Source: Anas platyrhynchos
Taxonomy: Eukaryota; Chordata; Aves; Anseriformes; Anatidae
Direction of reading: 5' to 3'
Length of the DNA: 64,000 nucleotides
Assembly (NCBI RefSeq): GCF_047663525.1
Contig: NC_092588.1
Span: forward strand, 139,492,501 to 139,556,500
Position numbers and translations under genes: made by a program. This document shows positions 10,272 to 23,238 of the stretch, one piece after another (the first letter of the stretch is position 1; each line of letters starts with the position of its first letter). The notes beneath the pieces are model-generated. The model saw nothing but the letters and a program-made list of their open reading frames with translations, was not told the origin of the DNA and searched no databases.

Positions 10272-13200
10272 CAATGAATAGATACATGTGACACTCTATT
10301 CAGTTCAGTTTCAAAAAAAAAAAAACAAAAAAAAACAACTGAATTTTCGAATATCTGTAGGGTAGAATGGTGAGAGGCAAGGGGTAGAACTGATCTCAGT
10401 AAATATTCAACTAAGTCCTCCAGGGATCAAGATTTTTATTTTCACATTTGTATCCTATTTGTGGCACATTTCCTGCTTACAGACATAAATCAAAGAAAGA
10501 ACAGGCTCCTTCTTTAAGTTTATTGCAAATTTTCTGAAGAAAATTCCTAAGGGATCTAGCTGGAAGAGGAAAAACATATATAATAATTCAGACTAAAAAT
10601 CATGTACTGTAATAAGGGTAGGAAGTTTTGAAAAAATCTCCATTAGAAAGTTACTGTATAAAAATGTCACATAGAAATAGGGAAAAGTAGGCCCACTCCT
10701 TACATTTAGCTTGACATCCTCCTGTAAACACCTTTTAAACTTAATTATCAACTCATTCATTCCTTCAAAACTCTCTGGAAATGAAACTAAAAGATAAAGG
10801 GTATCCAGTGCATACTTTTTGTTTCAAAATAATTGTTTTCTAATATGATTACTTATGTAGATTCTTACAAGAAAAAATACAAAATTTCTCACCAAAGAAG
10901 TTAACACAAATAGCTTTGGTTTCTTTTACCATAGTACAGAATAATTGAGTAGTGAATATGTGTTATTCTAAATTACATTAAACTTGCATTGTCTTCTTTT
11001 AACCTGATACAAATTAATCATACACACAGATAGATGGATAGTGGTAACTGCTATGAGAAAAGACCATCAACATATGTACATCTTTAGACCTCTGCATTCC
11101 TAGAAAACTGTTGCTGGCTGGAATTTTGCTGTGCCAACAATCTCTTTACTAACTTCTCTCTCCCATATGAAAGAGAAATGGATTTTTGAACACATATGCC
11201 ATTAGTTTCAATCATACTGGTTAAGTTATACTTATTCTCTATGTTGTCTCTAACATGTATTGGATTTCAAATTCCTCAAGACTTTCTTGGTCCTCAGGCA
11301 CTACTACCTTGATTATTATGAATAATGTCACCTGGTTTTAAGAGTTTCAATTGCCTACAAATCTTACTGAAGCCAATGAGAATGGCAGTGATGGCACCTC
11401 AAGAAATTCCAACCAAACTAGGAAACTCTTATTTAATTGCCAAAATTTGGAATGAAAGTTCTAACTTCAGGCACTTTGATTTCAATGTTTCAAATAATCA
11501 CATTTACTTTATTCCTGTGCCATTGCCACTTCTTATAGAAGAGATAGATGGAATCATTTTCAGACAGTTCAAAACCATGCTGTAGGAACTGTACCTAAAA
11601 CATATCATCAGAGATGTCCGAAGCGTTATTGTTCTTCTCCATTACCTTATGCCATCCTGTGACACCATAAGTGCAATGAGTGTTGTATTCTGCCTGATAT
11701 GTGTGCATCCCTGGGTAGGAATGCAAGATATGTAGCAGAAGGAAGTATTTGTTCCAGATAGGTAATGCCCTTCTATATGACACAACACAAAGTAAAATAA
11801 CAGTATAATAAGAAAGACAAGATTGTTGTGGGGTTTTTGTTGCTTCAATTTGAATTTGCAATATGAACAATACAGTAATTTTCCCTTTCAAATGACATGG
11901 TTCTAGATCTCATATTTAAATCTGCAACAAAACAATGCCCTATACAAAGACTTCTTCAGTGGTTTACTGGAAACAGTGTTTCTGCCAGCGTGTACAGTTA
12001 ATAGAAGCAATGTAATTTAACATACATTAGAAAGTAAAGGTTCCATCTTAGATCTTACACAGTTTGTTTGAGTTGATCCAGATTATCTATTGTAAGAGAT
12101 ACACCATGTTCCTGTCTTCTTTGTTTTCTCTTTGTTGCCCTCTTCCTTCCCATGACAACTTTTTCAAACTGTATACTCGATCACTGTTAGTTTCTTTAGG
12201 AATCTATTTTCTAATCCCACAAAATAAATTATCATGAAGTCTAAACTCAAGATTTTTGGAGGTAAGAATGTCAGGAAATAGAGGGAAATGTTGCAAAAAT
12301 CTTCTGCTAAAAAGTAGGTGCAATTTAAGGACAGTCCACCACTCCATATACTTCAGGGCTTCCCTTTGACATCTATTGATGACTATTGGTTCTCTGTCCC
12401 TGAGAATGGGTACAATTGCCTATAAACCAGCCATGCCTACTTAAATTAAATAGGTATATTTTTTCTCTCATCTAGTCAAAGACAATCTTAGGCTTTGATA
12501 TCACCTGGATGGTGTTCAAAAACATTGAGTCCCTACTACTCTTAGTAGCCCCAGGAATATGACATCTAGTAAAATATAAGGAAAAAGCAACAAACCTGAT
12601 GAACTGGGGAGGGGGAGGGAGGGAGGGAGCAGTTCTGGAAGTGCTGCAAAAGTGGTGGGCTAAGAAACACTATCAAAGGTGAATTTTCTACAAAGATGGA
12701 TGCCTATTGTTCAGGTACCATAATTATGACTATAAGCCTTCCGTTTGTGCAATTGTAAAAACACAGTGGAATGAAGTATTTGAATTTATGAATGTTTTAT
12801 AAGCATTTTAGTAATCAAACAATATGGCAGATGAAGGCGGTATCTTCTTTACAAACATAAAATATGTAGGGTTGTTTGTTTTTACTAGGTACACTTGAAC
12901 CCTGTATATTTTAATTTTGGAAGAAAGTATGCTCCCACATTTTACTTGCTAGTTTTATGTTGGGCAGAATCCTCTTTCATGAACAAAGAGGTCTTAGTAC
13001 ACATCGCTGAAGATGCCAAGTACCTCTGCATTGTGTAGCTTACTCATTTTGAATATCAGGAATGTCTTGATTCACTCATTTTGGGGTAGATAAACTGTAT
13101 ATCTCAAATGGAGTTGCCACTGAAGAGTCTGAGGTAACTTCGTAGACAAATGTAACCAGCAAAAGATTCTTTGGTTGCTTCTTTGGTTGCTGCTTGGAGA

Positions 13201-15743
13201 GACATGGTTTGCAGGAACAGTAATTGTGAGAGGCTGTTTTTGTTTGCTTCAGGTTTCATGACATTCTGAACATAATAATATGTGAGTAGTGAGCAAATAT
13301 TAGTATGTCCGTATTTTATACTATGAAATTATTAACTACAGAGCTAGAGTGCACCCAAAAGATATGCCACACCACTTTTCCATTTACTTTATGGTAAAAT
13401 GGTAAATACTTTATGTAGGGCCCAAGAACAGATTTACAGGAGGAGCCTGTATATCAGAAGATACTAGGTCTTTCTCTGACACCCACATGGAACAGCTAAG
13501 ACACAGTTAGCACTGTGAATCTCACAGACAGCCTTTTCTATTTAACAAAGTAGTATCATTATTCTCTTAGAGCTGTATTTTTATTTATTTATTTATTTAT
13601 TTTTGGTGATAGTACTTACTACTTTATGCAGCAGCCAACAGAACTTTGTATCAAAATAGATCATTGTGTAAGCAGAAAGCAAATGTGCAAGCTTTCAATT
13701 TTAAAACCACTTCTGTTGCAGTACAGACACAACAATGCTTGCTTTCAATAGCAAAGGGAAAAAACAGATTAATAGACATACCAGTCAAATTGCTGTAACT
13801 TCAAATCCAATAAAACAATGGCAAACTGCCCAAAGGAAATGCCCAAAATATTTTATTTGAGCTATGTTGATAGACAGTGAATTGCACATTGGGAACTTTT
13901 AACCTTAAAGATTTAATTTAAAAAGGAAGAAAAAAAAAATACTACTGCTAAAAGTACTTTGTCCAGTGGCAAAATTTAGTCAGCAGTGTTTTATAGGACA
14001 AATTCTATCTGTAGATGTTTAATAGCTTTCTGTAAAATTCATTCCTTAAGCAATGTCCTCAGAATCTAAATTGTAAATGAGCTGGTTTAAGTCTTCATAC
14101 ATGCATAATGTATAACTATTTGCTGTTCATGTTTATATTTATACATTTTATGCATTATACATAAATATTTTTTAAAATACATTTTACATGATATTTAGGG
14201 GTGTGTGTTAAACACAATTTCAATAGGTAGCCTAATGAAAAGAAATATTCATTTTGATAAATATTTATTTAATGTTATTTTCTGTTAATCTTTTTGTTAT
14301 GACATAACACTTTCTATATAATTTTTCACTGTAAAGTAGTGCTACACATTGTTGCTGTTAAACACTAATGGCAGCCCTTGGAAAAAAAAAAAAAAACAAA
14401 ACACTAGAAATAGATCACAAAATTATCTGCAACATGTAATTACACATTCAATGACCCAGCCTATGGTGTACTTCTGCAAAACATATTTGTAATTGATCAA
14501 AAAAGGTGTATTAGTTTTGAAGTTAACACAAAAATGTCAGCAAATCATCTATCAAGCCTTCCATCACATTCCAACAAAGTATATAGCCTGTGCGTCATTT
14601 TAAACACATCAGTAATACCAGAGCTGTCCTGTGAAAAATGAGGTTATACAAATGTTGACGACAAGAATAGCCACAGTTCTTTCTCTGATTGGGGCCATCA
14701 TGGGTTGACAAAAATTATGTTTACAAATTACATCATTTCCTACTTGATGATGATGCGATATGAATAATAATATATATTCTTATTCTGAGACTAATTTTGT
14801 GTTAAAAGGTGTTCTGTAATGAGAGTGCCAAAATATTCATATATATAGTCAGAAAAACAAAATCCTTGATTGTTCTTATTTGAAATTAGCATTTTGTAAG
14901 TTTTGATGGTTAAGTATTGGCTAGTGTAACTAAATCCTCTAAAGGCTGGAGTGCCTATTAAGTTATCTTAAATATCTATAAAATAGTGGTCAGCACAAGT
15001 TGTGTTTTAGTTATGAAGCAAAAGAGATAACTACATTAAATAACAAAATTTACAGCACTTCTGTTAAAGGGAGCAACAGAGCAAAAATTTTAAGGATCAC
15101 TTTAATTTTTAAGCATCTCTTGAATACATCCTTAAATTTCATTGCTGTAATTTACCTCTTTACTGCCTTAAACACTAAGGCCTCAAGCACTAAAGGTAAG
15201 GCAGCAGTTCTTAAGTATTTAAAACTGAGCAGCAGCATTTTTCTTTTCCATCATAGTCACCCTCACCTTCCTCATACATCTCACGCACCTAAACCACTTC
15301 ATTGCAGCCAGCTGCCCCCATCATATGCAAATATACACCCCATGTGCACCTTGCATGTAGGAGTCAGCATGAACCGCCTGAATTTTTCTGCCCTTGTGCA
15401 TACTTAAAACACAAATGCTGCTCTCCCATTCTTCCCGTGCCCTTTCCAGCCTCAGAAACCCCCATCCACTTCTTTTCCTTCACTGTTGCCATCCTTGTGC
15501 ACAGACATCTCTTAACACAACTGCAGAGTTGCATCTGTTGAACCATCAAGTCTCTGCTCCCACAGGAGGAAGGAGTAGGTTGCTCACAGGGAGATGCTGC
15601 TCAGCCCAAGCCCAGCATGGTGAATAAGGAAAGTTAGGGATGAGAACATGAGAACAGACTCTAAAGAGCTACAACCGGTAGAGCGATGGTCCTTATCTGT
15701 GATTATCAACCATCCCATTCACTAAAAGCAAATGTAACAATAT
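10272..15743. other. Intergenic AT-rich DNA
   Basis: No exon or RNA gene is recognised. It contains an A-rich run (about 10312-10335), a GGGA repeat at about 12606-12629, an (ATTT)n at 13575-13604 and an A-run near 14383. The 135-codon open frame at 15000-15407 starts at a non-ATG codon and resembles no family I know. Confidence 0.5.
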
Positions 15744-15768
15744 TTCATAGAATCATTTAGGTTGGAAA
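15744..15768 (-). mobile_element. 3' terminus of an old CR1 (left part, interrupted)
   Basis: TCATAGAATCATTTAGGTTGG is the reverse complement of a CR1 3' end. The rest of this element resumes at 17105 beyond a younger CR1. The 16 bases after it are of uncertain origin. Confidence 0.7.
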
Positions 15769-15784
15769 CTATAAGATAATTATC

Positions 15785-17104
15785 ATTATCTTGACAGTCA
15801 TCACGCGGCACTTGCAGGGCAAACAGGCAATCAGGCCCAGTCAGCATGGGTTTATGAAAGGCAGGTCCTGCTTGACGAACCTGATCTCCTTCTATGACAA
15901 AGTGACGCGCTGGGTGGATGAGGGAAAGGCTGTGGATGTGCTCCACCTTGACTTCAGCAAGGCTTTTGACACCGTTTCCCACAGCATTCTCCTCAAGAAA
16001 CTGGCTGCTCTTGGATTGGACTGGCACATGCTTCGTTGGGTTAGAAACTGGCTGGATAGCCGGGCCCAAAGAGTCGTGATAAATGGAGTCAAGTCCAGTT
16101 GGAGCCCGGTCACTAGTGGCGTTCCCCAGGGCTCGGTGCTGAGGCCGGTCCTCTTTAATATCTTCATCGATGATCTGGATGAGGGCATTGAGTGCACCCA
16201 CAGTAAGTTTGCAGATGACACCAAGCTAGGTGCGTGCGTCAATCTGCTTGAGGGTAGGAAGGCTCTGCAGGAGGATCTGGATAGGCTGCACCGATGGGCT
16301 GAGGTCAACTGCATGAAGTTCAACAAGGCCAAGTGCCAGGTCCTGCACCTGGGATGCAATAACCCCAGGCAGCAGGCTGGGAGATGAGTGGTTGGAGAGC
16401 TGCCTGGCAGAGAAGGACCTGGGAGTGATGGTTGATAGTCGGCTGTATATGAGCCAGCAGTGTGCTCAGGTGGCCAAGAAGGCCAACAGCATCCTGGCTT
16501 GCATAAGAAACAGTGTGGCCAGCAGGGCTAAGGAAGTGATCGTCCCCCTGTACTCGGCTCTAGTGAGGCTGCACCTCGAGTACTGTGTTCAGTTTTGGGC
16601 CCCTCGCTACAAGAAGGACATCGAGGTGCTTGAGCGGGTCCAGAGAAGGGCGACGAAGCTGGTGAGGGGCCTGGAGAACAAGTCCTACGAGGAGCGGCTG
16701 AGGGAGCTGGGCTTGTTCAGCCTGGAGAAAAGGAGGCTCAGAGGCGACCTTATTGCTCTCTACAGGTACCTCAAAGGAAGCTGTAGTGAGGTGGGGGTTG
16801 GTCTGTTCTCCCACGTGCCTGGTGACAGGACGAGGGAGAATGGGCTTAAGTTACGCCAGGGGAGTTTTAGGTTAGATGTTAGGAAGAACTTCTTTACTGA
16901 AAGGGTTGTTAGACACTGGAACGGGCTGCCCAGGGAGGTGGTGGAGTCACCATCCCTGGAAGTCTTTAAAAGATGTTTAGATGTAGAGCTTAGGGATATG
17001 GTTTAGTGGGGACTGTTAGTGTTAGGTTAGAGGTTGGACTCGATGATCTTGAGGTCTCTTCCAACCTAGAAATTCTGTGATTCTGTGATTCTGTGATTCT
17101 GTGT
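15785..17104 (+). mobile_element. Young CR1 LINE carrying most of the RT domain, frameshifted
   Basis: A 5'-truncated CR1 with ORF2 in two frames, 15791-16387 and 16392-17006, then 3'UTR and an ATTCTGTG tail. The first part shows the reverse-transcriptase core: [19 protein letters not shown], the catalytic [12 protein letters not shown], the [15 protein letters not shown] block and FADDTKL with the catalytic Asp pair. The second part is the thumb and C-terminal region. Compared with the copy at 41503, five bases are missing at about 16370-16376, which explains the frame change. It inserted into an older minus-strand CR1. Confidence 0.93.
15791..17006 (+). pseudogene. CR1 ORF2 remnant (reverse transcriptase, frameshifted)
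   Basis: ORF2 encodes the CR1 endonuclease/reverse transcriptase, which copies element RNA at its target site. Here the endonuclease and the first RT blocks are lost. The RT palm motifs are intact, but a 5-base deletion near 16372 ends the frame at 16387 (after [10 protein letters not shown]) and the rest continues one frame over from 16392. The RT block reads SVLRPVLFN where other CR1 copies, such as that at 18160, have a Gly before Pro. It cannot make a working enzyme. Confidence 0.85.
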
Positions 17105-17400
17105 AAAGACTTCTAAGATCATCTTGTCCAACCTTTATTCTAGCACTGCCAGGCCCACCATTAAACCATGTCACTAAGCACCACATCTACAAGTTTTCTG
17201 AAGACCTGCAGGGATGGTGACTCAACTACTTCCTTGAGCAGCCTGTTCCAATTCTTCACAACCCTTTCAGAGAAGAATTTTTTTCCTAATACACAACCTA
17301 AACCTTCCCTGGCACAGCTTAAGGCCATTTCCTCTTGTCTTATCACTTACTGCTTGGGAGAAGAGACCAATCCTCTCCTTTATAAAACCTTCTTTAAGGT
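17105..17400 (-). mobile_element. Old CR1 fragment (right part, interrupted by the young CR1)
   Basis: It continues the 15744-15768 end: AAGACTTCTAAGATCATCTTGTCCAACC, then the decayed ORF2 C-terminus, with a residual minus-strand frame at 17161-17346 reading [20 protein letters not shown]. Orientation is opposite to the inserted element. The subfamily differs from the young copies in its 3'UTR wording. Confidence 0.85.
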
Positions 17401-18109
17401 AAAGCAATGTCTATGTAATTTATCTCATAAAGAAGAGAAATGTTACAGTGGGAGTCAGAAAGAAAGAAAAAATGAATGAGATAAACTATATGAGAACAAA
17501 ATGGAGGAAGAAATATGCAAATGTGGATGAAAGCTCCTGGAGTTTCTCTCAACATGTAAGAACTGGCTTTGTGCTCCCTCAGCCACCCTGTCCGAACAAC
17601 AGTAGTCTCAGATGGGACGCTCACAGTACAAAGACAGTTCTGACAGCCTCTAGAATCAGTTTCTACAGATTACATCATGACCTGAGGAGTAGCCCAGATA
17701 CCAAAGAGGCTTTCTTTTTCATTTTTTAAAAAATAAATATCCAAAAGCTTCTTCATCCTCATTAGATGGTCTGTTCCTTATAAATCTGTGAAGCAGTCAG
17801 TAGACAAGGTTTAGTTTAAAGGTGGGATAGGTGGGATCTGAGGCCAGAGTCAAAGATCAGGATCTGCCTCACCCCTCCAGCTGCAAGGTTTTAAGCATAT
17901 GAAATGCAACATACAAATTCATATGACTTGTCCATATAAGAAGACTCCAGATAGCGTGCTTAAGACCTTTGACATCCTGCATCTCCTGCTTAAGTCACAA
18001 TGTGTCCCTTCATCAGTCTGGTGACCAAGGCCTCTCATACAAAGGTCAAATATCCATCAATACTGTGGATACATTCACAGAAATATGGGAAGGACAATAC
18101 CTGGTGTTC
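17401..18109. other. Unassigned sequence between CR1 copies
   Basis: I recognise no element or gene here. Parts near 18020-18110 may be highly decayed 5' sequence of the next CR1, but the match is too weak to call. Confidence 0.4.
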
Positions 18110-19119
18110 GGAAGAGTGAATGGTGAATGGATTGAAATCCAGCTGGTGACCAGTCACCAGTGGTGTTCCCCAGGAGTCAGTGTTGGGGCCCATCCTCTTT
18201 AATACCTTTGATGATTTTGATGAGGAAATTGAGTGTACCCTCAGTAAGTATGCAGATGACACCAAGTTGGGGGGAAGTATCAATCTGCCAGAGGGTAGAA
18301 AGGCCCTGCAGAGGGACCTGGACAGGTTGGATTGATGGGTGGTTCACCATGGCTAATGGCCAAATCCTGCTCTTTGGTCACAACAACCCCAAGCAATGCT
18401 ACAGGCTTGGGGCAGAGTGGCTGGAAAGCTGTGCAGAGGGAAAGGATCTCGGGGTGCTGATTGATAGTCACCTGAACATGAGCTGGCAGTGTGCCCAGGT
18501 GGCCAAGAAGGCCAATGGCATCCTGGCTTGTATCAGGAATAGTGCAGCCAGCAGGACCAGGGAGGTGATCATCCCCCTGTACTCTGCTCTTGTGAGGCCA
18601 CACCTCAAGTACTGTGTTAAGTTTTGGGCCCCTCACTACAAGAAGGACATCAAGGCCCTGAAGCATGTCCAGAGAAGGGCTATGAAGCTGGTGAAGGGCC
18701 TGGGACACAAGTCCTGTGAGGAGTGGCTGAGGGAACTGGGGTTGTTTAGTCTGGAGAAGAGGAGGTTCAGGGGAGACATTATTGCTCTCTACAACTATCT
18801 GAAAGGAAGCTGTGGGGAGCTGGGGGTTGGCCTCTTCTCACAGGTAAGTAGTGATAGGACTAGGGGGAATAGCCTCAAGTTGTGCCAGGGGAGGTTTAGG
18901 TTGGAAATTAGGAGACATTTCTTCTCAGAAGGAGCAGTCAGGCATTGGAACAAGTTGCCCAGGGAGGTGGTGGAGTCACTGTTCCTGGGGGTGTTCAAAG
19001 AAAGGTTGGATGCAGTTCTTAGAGCAATGGTCATATTGGTGGTAGGGGGATGGTTGGAGCAGGTGATCTTAGAGGTCTTTTCCAATTTTAATGATTCTAT
19101 GAGCCTGTGATTCTATGAT
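18110..19119 (+). mobile_element. CR1 LINE, intermediate-age copy with RT remnant
   Basis: The match begins around CAGCTGGTGACCAGTCACCAG and GGTGTTCCCCAGGAGTCAGTG (RT block with GVPQ-like sequence). It runs through GCAGATGACACCAAG (the ADDTK catalytic site) into a 316-codon open frame (18160-19110), and ends in ATTCTATG tail units. A frame change separates the RT block from what follows and about 60 bases around 18340 are lost relative to the young copies. Its sequence differs clearly from the 15785 and 41503 copies ([20 protein letters not shown] against [20 protein letters not shown]), so it is a different and older subfamily. Confidence 0.92.
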
Positions 19120-20446
19120 AAGAAGCACACTGGGTACAGAATTGAGTCTTCTAGGCTCATGATACATAAGCTTTTTCTCATGGAAAACAAAGTTTATTTG
19201 TTTGTTTGTTTGTTTTTCCAAGTGGTCTTGGTTCCTGTTGGAGCTGACCATGTGCTAGGGGCTGTACGTGCAAGATGCTGAAGCAGTGACCATAGTGCTT
19301 TGCTCTGACTCCTTTGAGCCTTGCATCGGCCGAAGACCACAAACCAGTGAAAGACCACTTCCCCTTGGTTCTCATCATTTATACAACTGCTGTTCTTAGC
19401 TATCATAACAGATACAGCTGAACAAAGATTTAGCTGAGTAGTAATAAATGACAGAGGATTACTATTTTTTTCAAAAAATTTAAACTTAAAGGTGTCTTAA
19501 GACACCTTTTAAGACATCCAAAATGTCTTAAAGTACTCAGAAAAATTATTTTTGTCATTGACAGGTATTTTCTTCTTGTTCTGTTTCTAAACTTAGACTA
19601 CACATATAAGAACTCACACAGATAAACAGAAATCTGCATGTTCTTTATACTTTTTAAAATGCAATTACTTTCTTGACAGCTTTTTTAATACATGATTAAT
19701 TCATAGCTAAGATTTGGAGAAATTACTTTGTTTTCATAACCACAGCAGTCAATCAAAAAGTAGAATGACATATTTTATCATTGATATTTCAGAACAATGG
19801 TCAAAAAAAAAAAATAAAAAAAAATTAATAGCTGAAATTATCTTCAACAAATATCTTTACCATACTATTCTCTCTGAAACTCAAACACTTGCTACCTATG
19901 CAGATCACTTCTTTGTGTTCACAAAGATAGTTATGGCTGATGTCAAGGAATAGCTACTAAGAACAATACCAGTACAGGATTGCCTCTTTAAGACCTCTGT
20001 TCCTGATACTGTAATAATTTCAGACATGGGTAGGTCTTTATGCAGATTATGATTAAAATTGTATAACTTTTCAGATTTTGACCCTCCTCCCCCCCCCAAG
20101 CTAATGAGGGACAGCTGCTATAAATACAGCAAATCAGGCTGTGGAAAGGTGATGGATGAAGATGCTGCAGGTGTCCCTGGAAACATGCTAGCATGCCTTG
20201 CGGCCTTGTCTCCTAGCAGAAGTTAGCAGCAAGCTAACACAGGCTGTAGCCTGCAAGAGATGCTGAACTTCAGTCTGATTTTCCCTGAAAAATGACAAAT
20301 AGTGACTTCAAGAGTAAAGGATTAATAATATAGGAATAAACCATGATGAATTTTACGTTACTCAGAGGTGAGTGTATGTGGGGCTGCTGTGCAAGCAGTA
20401 ATAGAGCATGCCTTCAACAATGAAATCTGCATTTGGCACATATTGT
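19120..20446. other. Intergenic sequence with a palindrome cluster
   Basis: It contains a TTTG repeat at about 19195-19216, a perfect palindrome at 19488-19509 with an adjoining hairpin to 19532, and an A-rich run at about 19805-19825. No gene is recognised. Confidence 0.5.
19488..19532. repeat. Perfect 22-bp palindrome plus overlapping hairpin
   Basis: Positions 19488-19509 are fully self-complementary with half-site AAAGGTGTCTT. The second structure pairs TTTAAGACAT (19508-19517) with ATGTCTTAAA (19523-19532) around a 5-base loop. Both share the core GTCTTAA/TTAAGAC. Confidence 0.9.
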
Positions 20447-20578
20447 CACCATCCCTGGAGGTCTTTAAAAGATGTTTAGATGTTGAACTTAGCAATATGG
20501 TTTAGTGGAGGACTGGTTAATGTTAGGTCAGAGGTTGGACTCGATCTTGAGGTCTCTTCCAACCTAGACGATTCTGTG
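20447..20578 (+). mobile_element. Short CR1 3' end
   Basis: It matches the end of the young CR1 copies: TCACCATCCCTGGAGGTCTT, TTTAGATGTTGAACTTAG, a 3'UTR with TTGGACTCGATCTTGAGGTC (four bases lost after CGAT), and a single ATTCTGTG tail unit. It runs into a T-rich tract. Only the last ORF2 codons remain. Confidence 0.9.
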
Positions 20579-21137
20579 TTTTGTTTTTTTTTAAATTATT
20601 TTATTATTATTATTTTAAGTGAAATAAGATTATTTTTTTGTGTGTGTGTATGTGTTTTGTTTTTAAGAAGAAGGAAAAAAAGTTCAGTTTGTTTTTGTCC
20701 TCTATTACATCTCAGAAGTATTTCTTCAGCTCCTTTTCCAAAAAGAAGCCCATTCTGTGCTATCACATTGCCTTGGTCCCCAGGGCCACACCAAATTCTG
20801 CCATTGGTTGTACGAATGGAATGTTGAAGAAATGCTGACCCTGGTGACAAATCACCTGAATTGTGAAGAGCAATTTTTTTTTTCTGTGTCTACAGTGACA
20901 TTTGCGCTCTCTTGAATAGCTTTTATGGCAGTTTAATTTTTATTTTTTTGCTGATGTGTAGTAAAACACTTTTACTGTGGTCGGTTTAATTTTCAAAGCT
21001 TTAAAAAAAATCAATTTGTTTCTTTGTACTCAGTATATTGGAGTTGAAAACCGTAATGTACTATTACTTCAGGGTCACTGCTTAACTTCTGTTTACCCAC
21101 TTGTCCATGAATATTCCCTGGAGTTTATTACTGCAAT

Positions 21138-21169
<32 letters not shown>

Positions 21170-22811
21170 AATGCATTAATTTATATATTGTTCTGAAGTA
21201 AGCATTGTCAGAATCTTTAAGAACAATGACTGATTTTAAGGTGAAAACAATTTACTGTATGCAAGAACACAAAATCCATTAGACCTTCACATGAATACCC
21301 ATGTTCTGTTCTTTGTACTGCAAAGTTTCTGAAGGGAGAGATGTAGCTGTTACAGGCACAGCAATACAAAATAAGGAAAGAAAAAGAGGTGGTACACTGC
21401 ATAGCACAAATTGGACACATTAGCCAATCCTAACTACTCTGCCCTTTGAGACAACTCTGAGTTAAATACCCACTGTTGTACTTCACAGCTTCTTCCTCCA
21501 AGAGAAGGGAACCTGGAAGGTGCCAAAATCCTGACAGTTGTTAAGCTTTTGGCAAACACTAAGTCTGAGAAATTACTGGAAATATTAAAGCTTTTTTTTT
21601 TTTTTTTTCCCCCTGGTACAGGGAGGCCTTTGACACAGACTTAAAGTATTGCAAAGGAATGGAAGAATAGCATTAAAAGCAGCCCAAGATTCCTAGCATA
21701 ACTGCCAATTAAATGGTAGGCCTTAGAAATTCCTTAAAGGCAGCCGTCAACAGAGCTGAGGACTGCATGCTACACTGCTTATCTCTATTGCAATAGGGCA
21801 GTATCTAGACTATTTTTATTTTTTTGGATGTGTCCATATTGTAGTTACTACTAGATAGACATACATTTTCAGACAGAAATATCTTATTATTTAGCTATGT
21901 TCACCTAATTCATCTCTTATACCATAATAAAGGCATCTAACACTCTTTTCATCAACAAAAATTCATTTGTATAGAGACTTCAAATATCTCAATACTACTG
22001 GAAAAAATCCATTTATATAACAATGCAATATATATGAAATACATATAATGGATGAGATGCCGGAGTTTCTTTCACTGTTATTATCTGTTTGGGAAGCTCT
22101 GTAATAGTATTTCTGAAGATCATAGTATCTCTGTTTTACAGGTTATAGCAATATAAGGATGCTACATCAGTCATACCTCTGATTCTCACTCTACTTATCA
22201 AAGCAACCTTTGGATAACTTCCAGCTGAGCAATGGCAGTGGATAATCCATTATCCTCTTTGCTAGTTCTTTTGTCTTCTGAACAAAGGATTTAATTCAAA
22301 TTATTAATCTGATTCCAAAAAGTAACAGTTAGCATCTTGAAAGTGTTTCTTTTTTTTTTTTTTTTTTTCCCCATGCTTGAATGGAATAAATGAGCCTTTT
22401 CTACTTGTTCTAGGGGGAGATGGCAAGGTGGAGAGAGTGAGATGAATAAAGACCTGATTTAAGTCAGAAAAATGCTATAGGGAGTGATAAAGTTATGAGA
22501 AACAAAATAAATAAATAAATAATAAAAGCAGGGAAGCTGACTACTGCTTGAGGAAGGTGGGAGAAATGTTTTAATTATCCTGCTCTTTGTGTAAACATAA
22601 TGGTGGTGGGGGCATTGAAGACACACTCATCTCAGTGCATGACCTGCACCTTGACAGACAACAGGTCACCCAGGATCTGAAGCGTGGGAACAGCACCATC
22701 TATTGCACGGCTGCCCTTACCATCGCAGAGTCGAACCTTACAGCTTCCCCTGCATGGCCTTCACAAAAGCTCTGTAAGGCAGGGTGTTTCCTTAATTTTA
22801 CTTTTTTTATA

Positions 22812-22834
22812 TTTAGTTAGTTAGTTAGTTAGTT
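22812..22834. repeat. (TTAG)n microsatellite
   Basis: Five to six perfect TTAG units follow a T-rich stretch. This is not the vertebrate telomere unit TTAGGG. Confidence 0.85.
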
Positions 22835-23173
22835 GGATGGGGGTGGAGAGTGGATAATGGTTTGATAGTGCCTTGCAAAATATATGTGCTGAAGCAAAAA
22901 CTGAGCCTGGTTCTCTTGAATGTCAAGTTTGTGCTGGGTCTCTGTTACTCTCCTACTTAAAAGTCACACCTGCTCAAGAACCTTGATAAATCAGTTTAAT
23001 GAAAACACTTGCAGTTCTTTCTCCACTAATCTTAGGGAACATATTTACCCTCACCTTTCCATGTATGAACCATTGTACCTTTCAATTACAATTGTATTAT
23101 ATTTTGAACCCTTTAGAAAAACTGAATGCTTATATTAAGAAAAACAGAGTTGCAGGTAGAAGGTAAGACAAAG

Positions 23174-23238
23174 GTGTGTGTGTTTGTGTATATACATGTG
23201 TATATATATATGTGTGTGTATGTATATATACACACACT
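23174..23238. repeat. (GT)n/(AT)n microsatellite
   Basis: Alternating GTGTGT and TATATA segments with short interruptions, ending in ACACACAC, so the ends are partly complementary. Confidence 0.85.

Noticed and set aside
15000..15627. Cluster of open frames up to 135 codons
   Set aside because: They start at non-ATG codons, overlap in several frames, and are Pro/His/Ser-rich from C-rich sequence. No splice or family evidence.
15892..16359. Antisense open frames within CR1 copies (also 42265-42839 and 18280-18708)
   Set aside because: They are shadows of the GC-rich CR1 ORF2 on the opposite strand and encode nothing recognisable.
22587..22820. GC-richer block with a 77-codon frame and a TCGAACC sequence resembling a tRNA T-loop
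   Set aside because: No acceptor stem, D-arm or anticodon arm can be folded around it, so it is not a tRNA. The frame has no family match.
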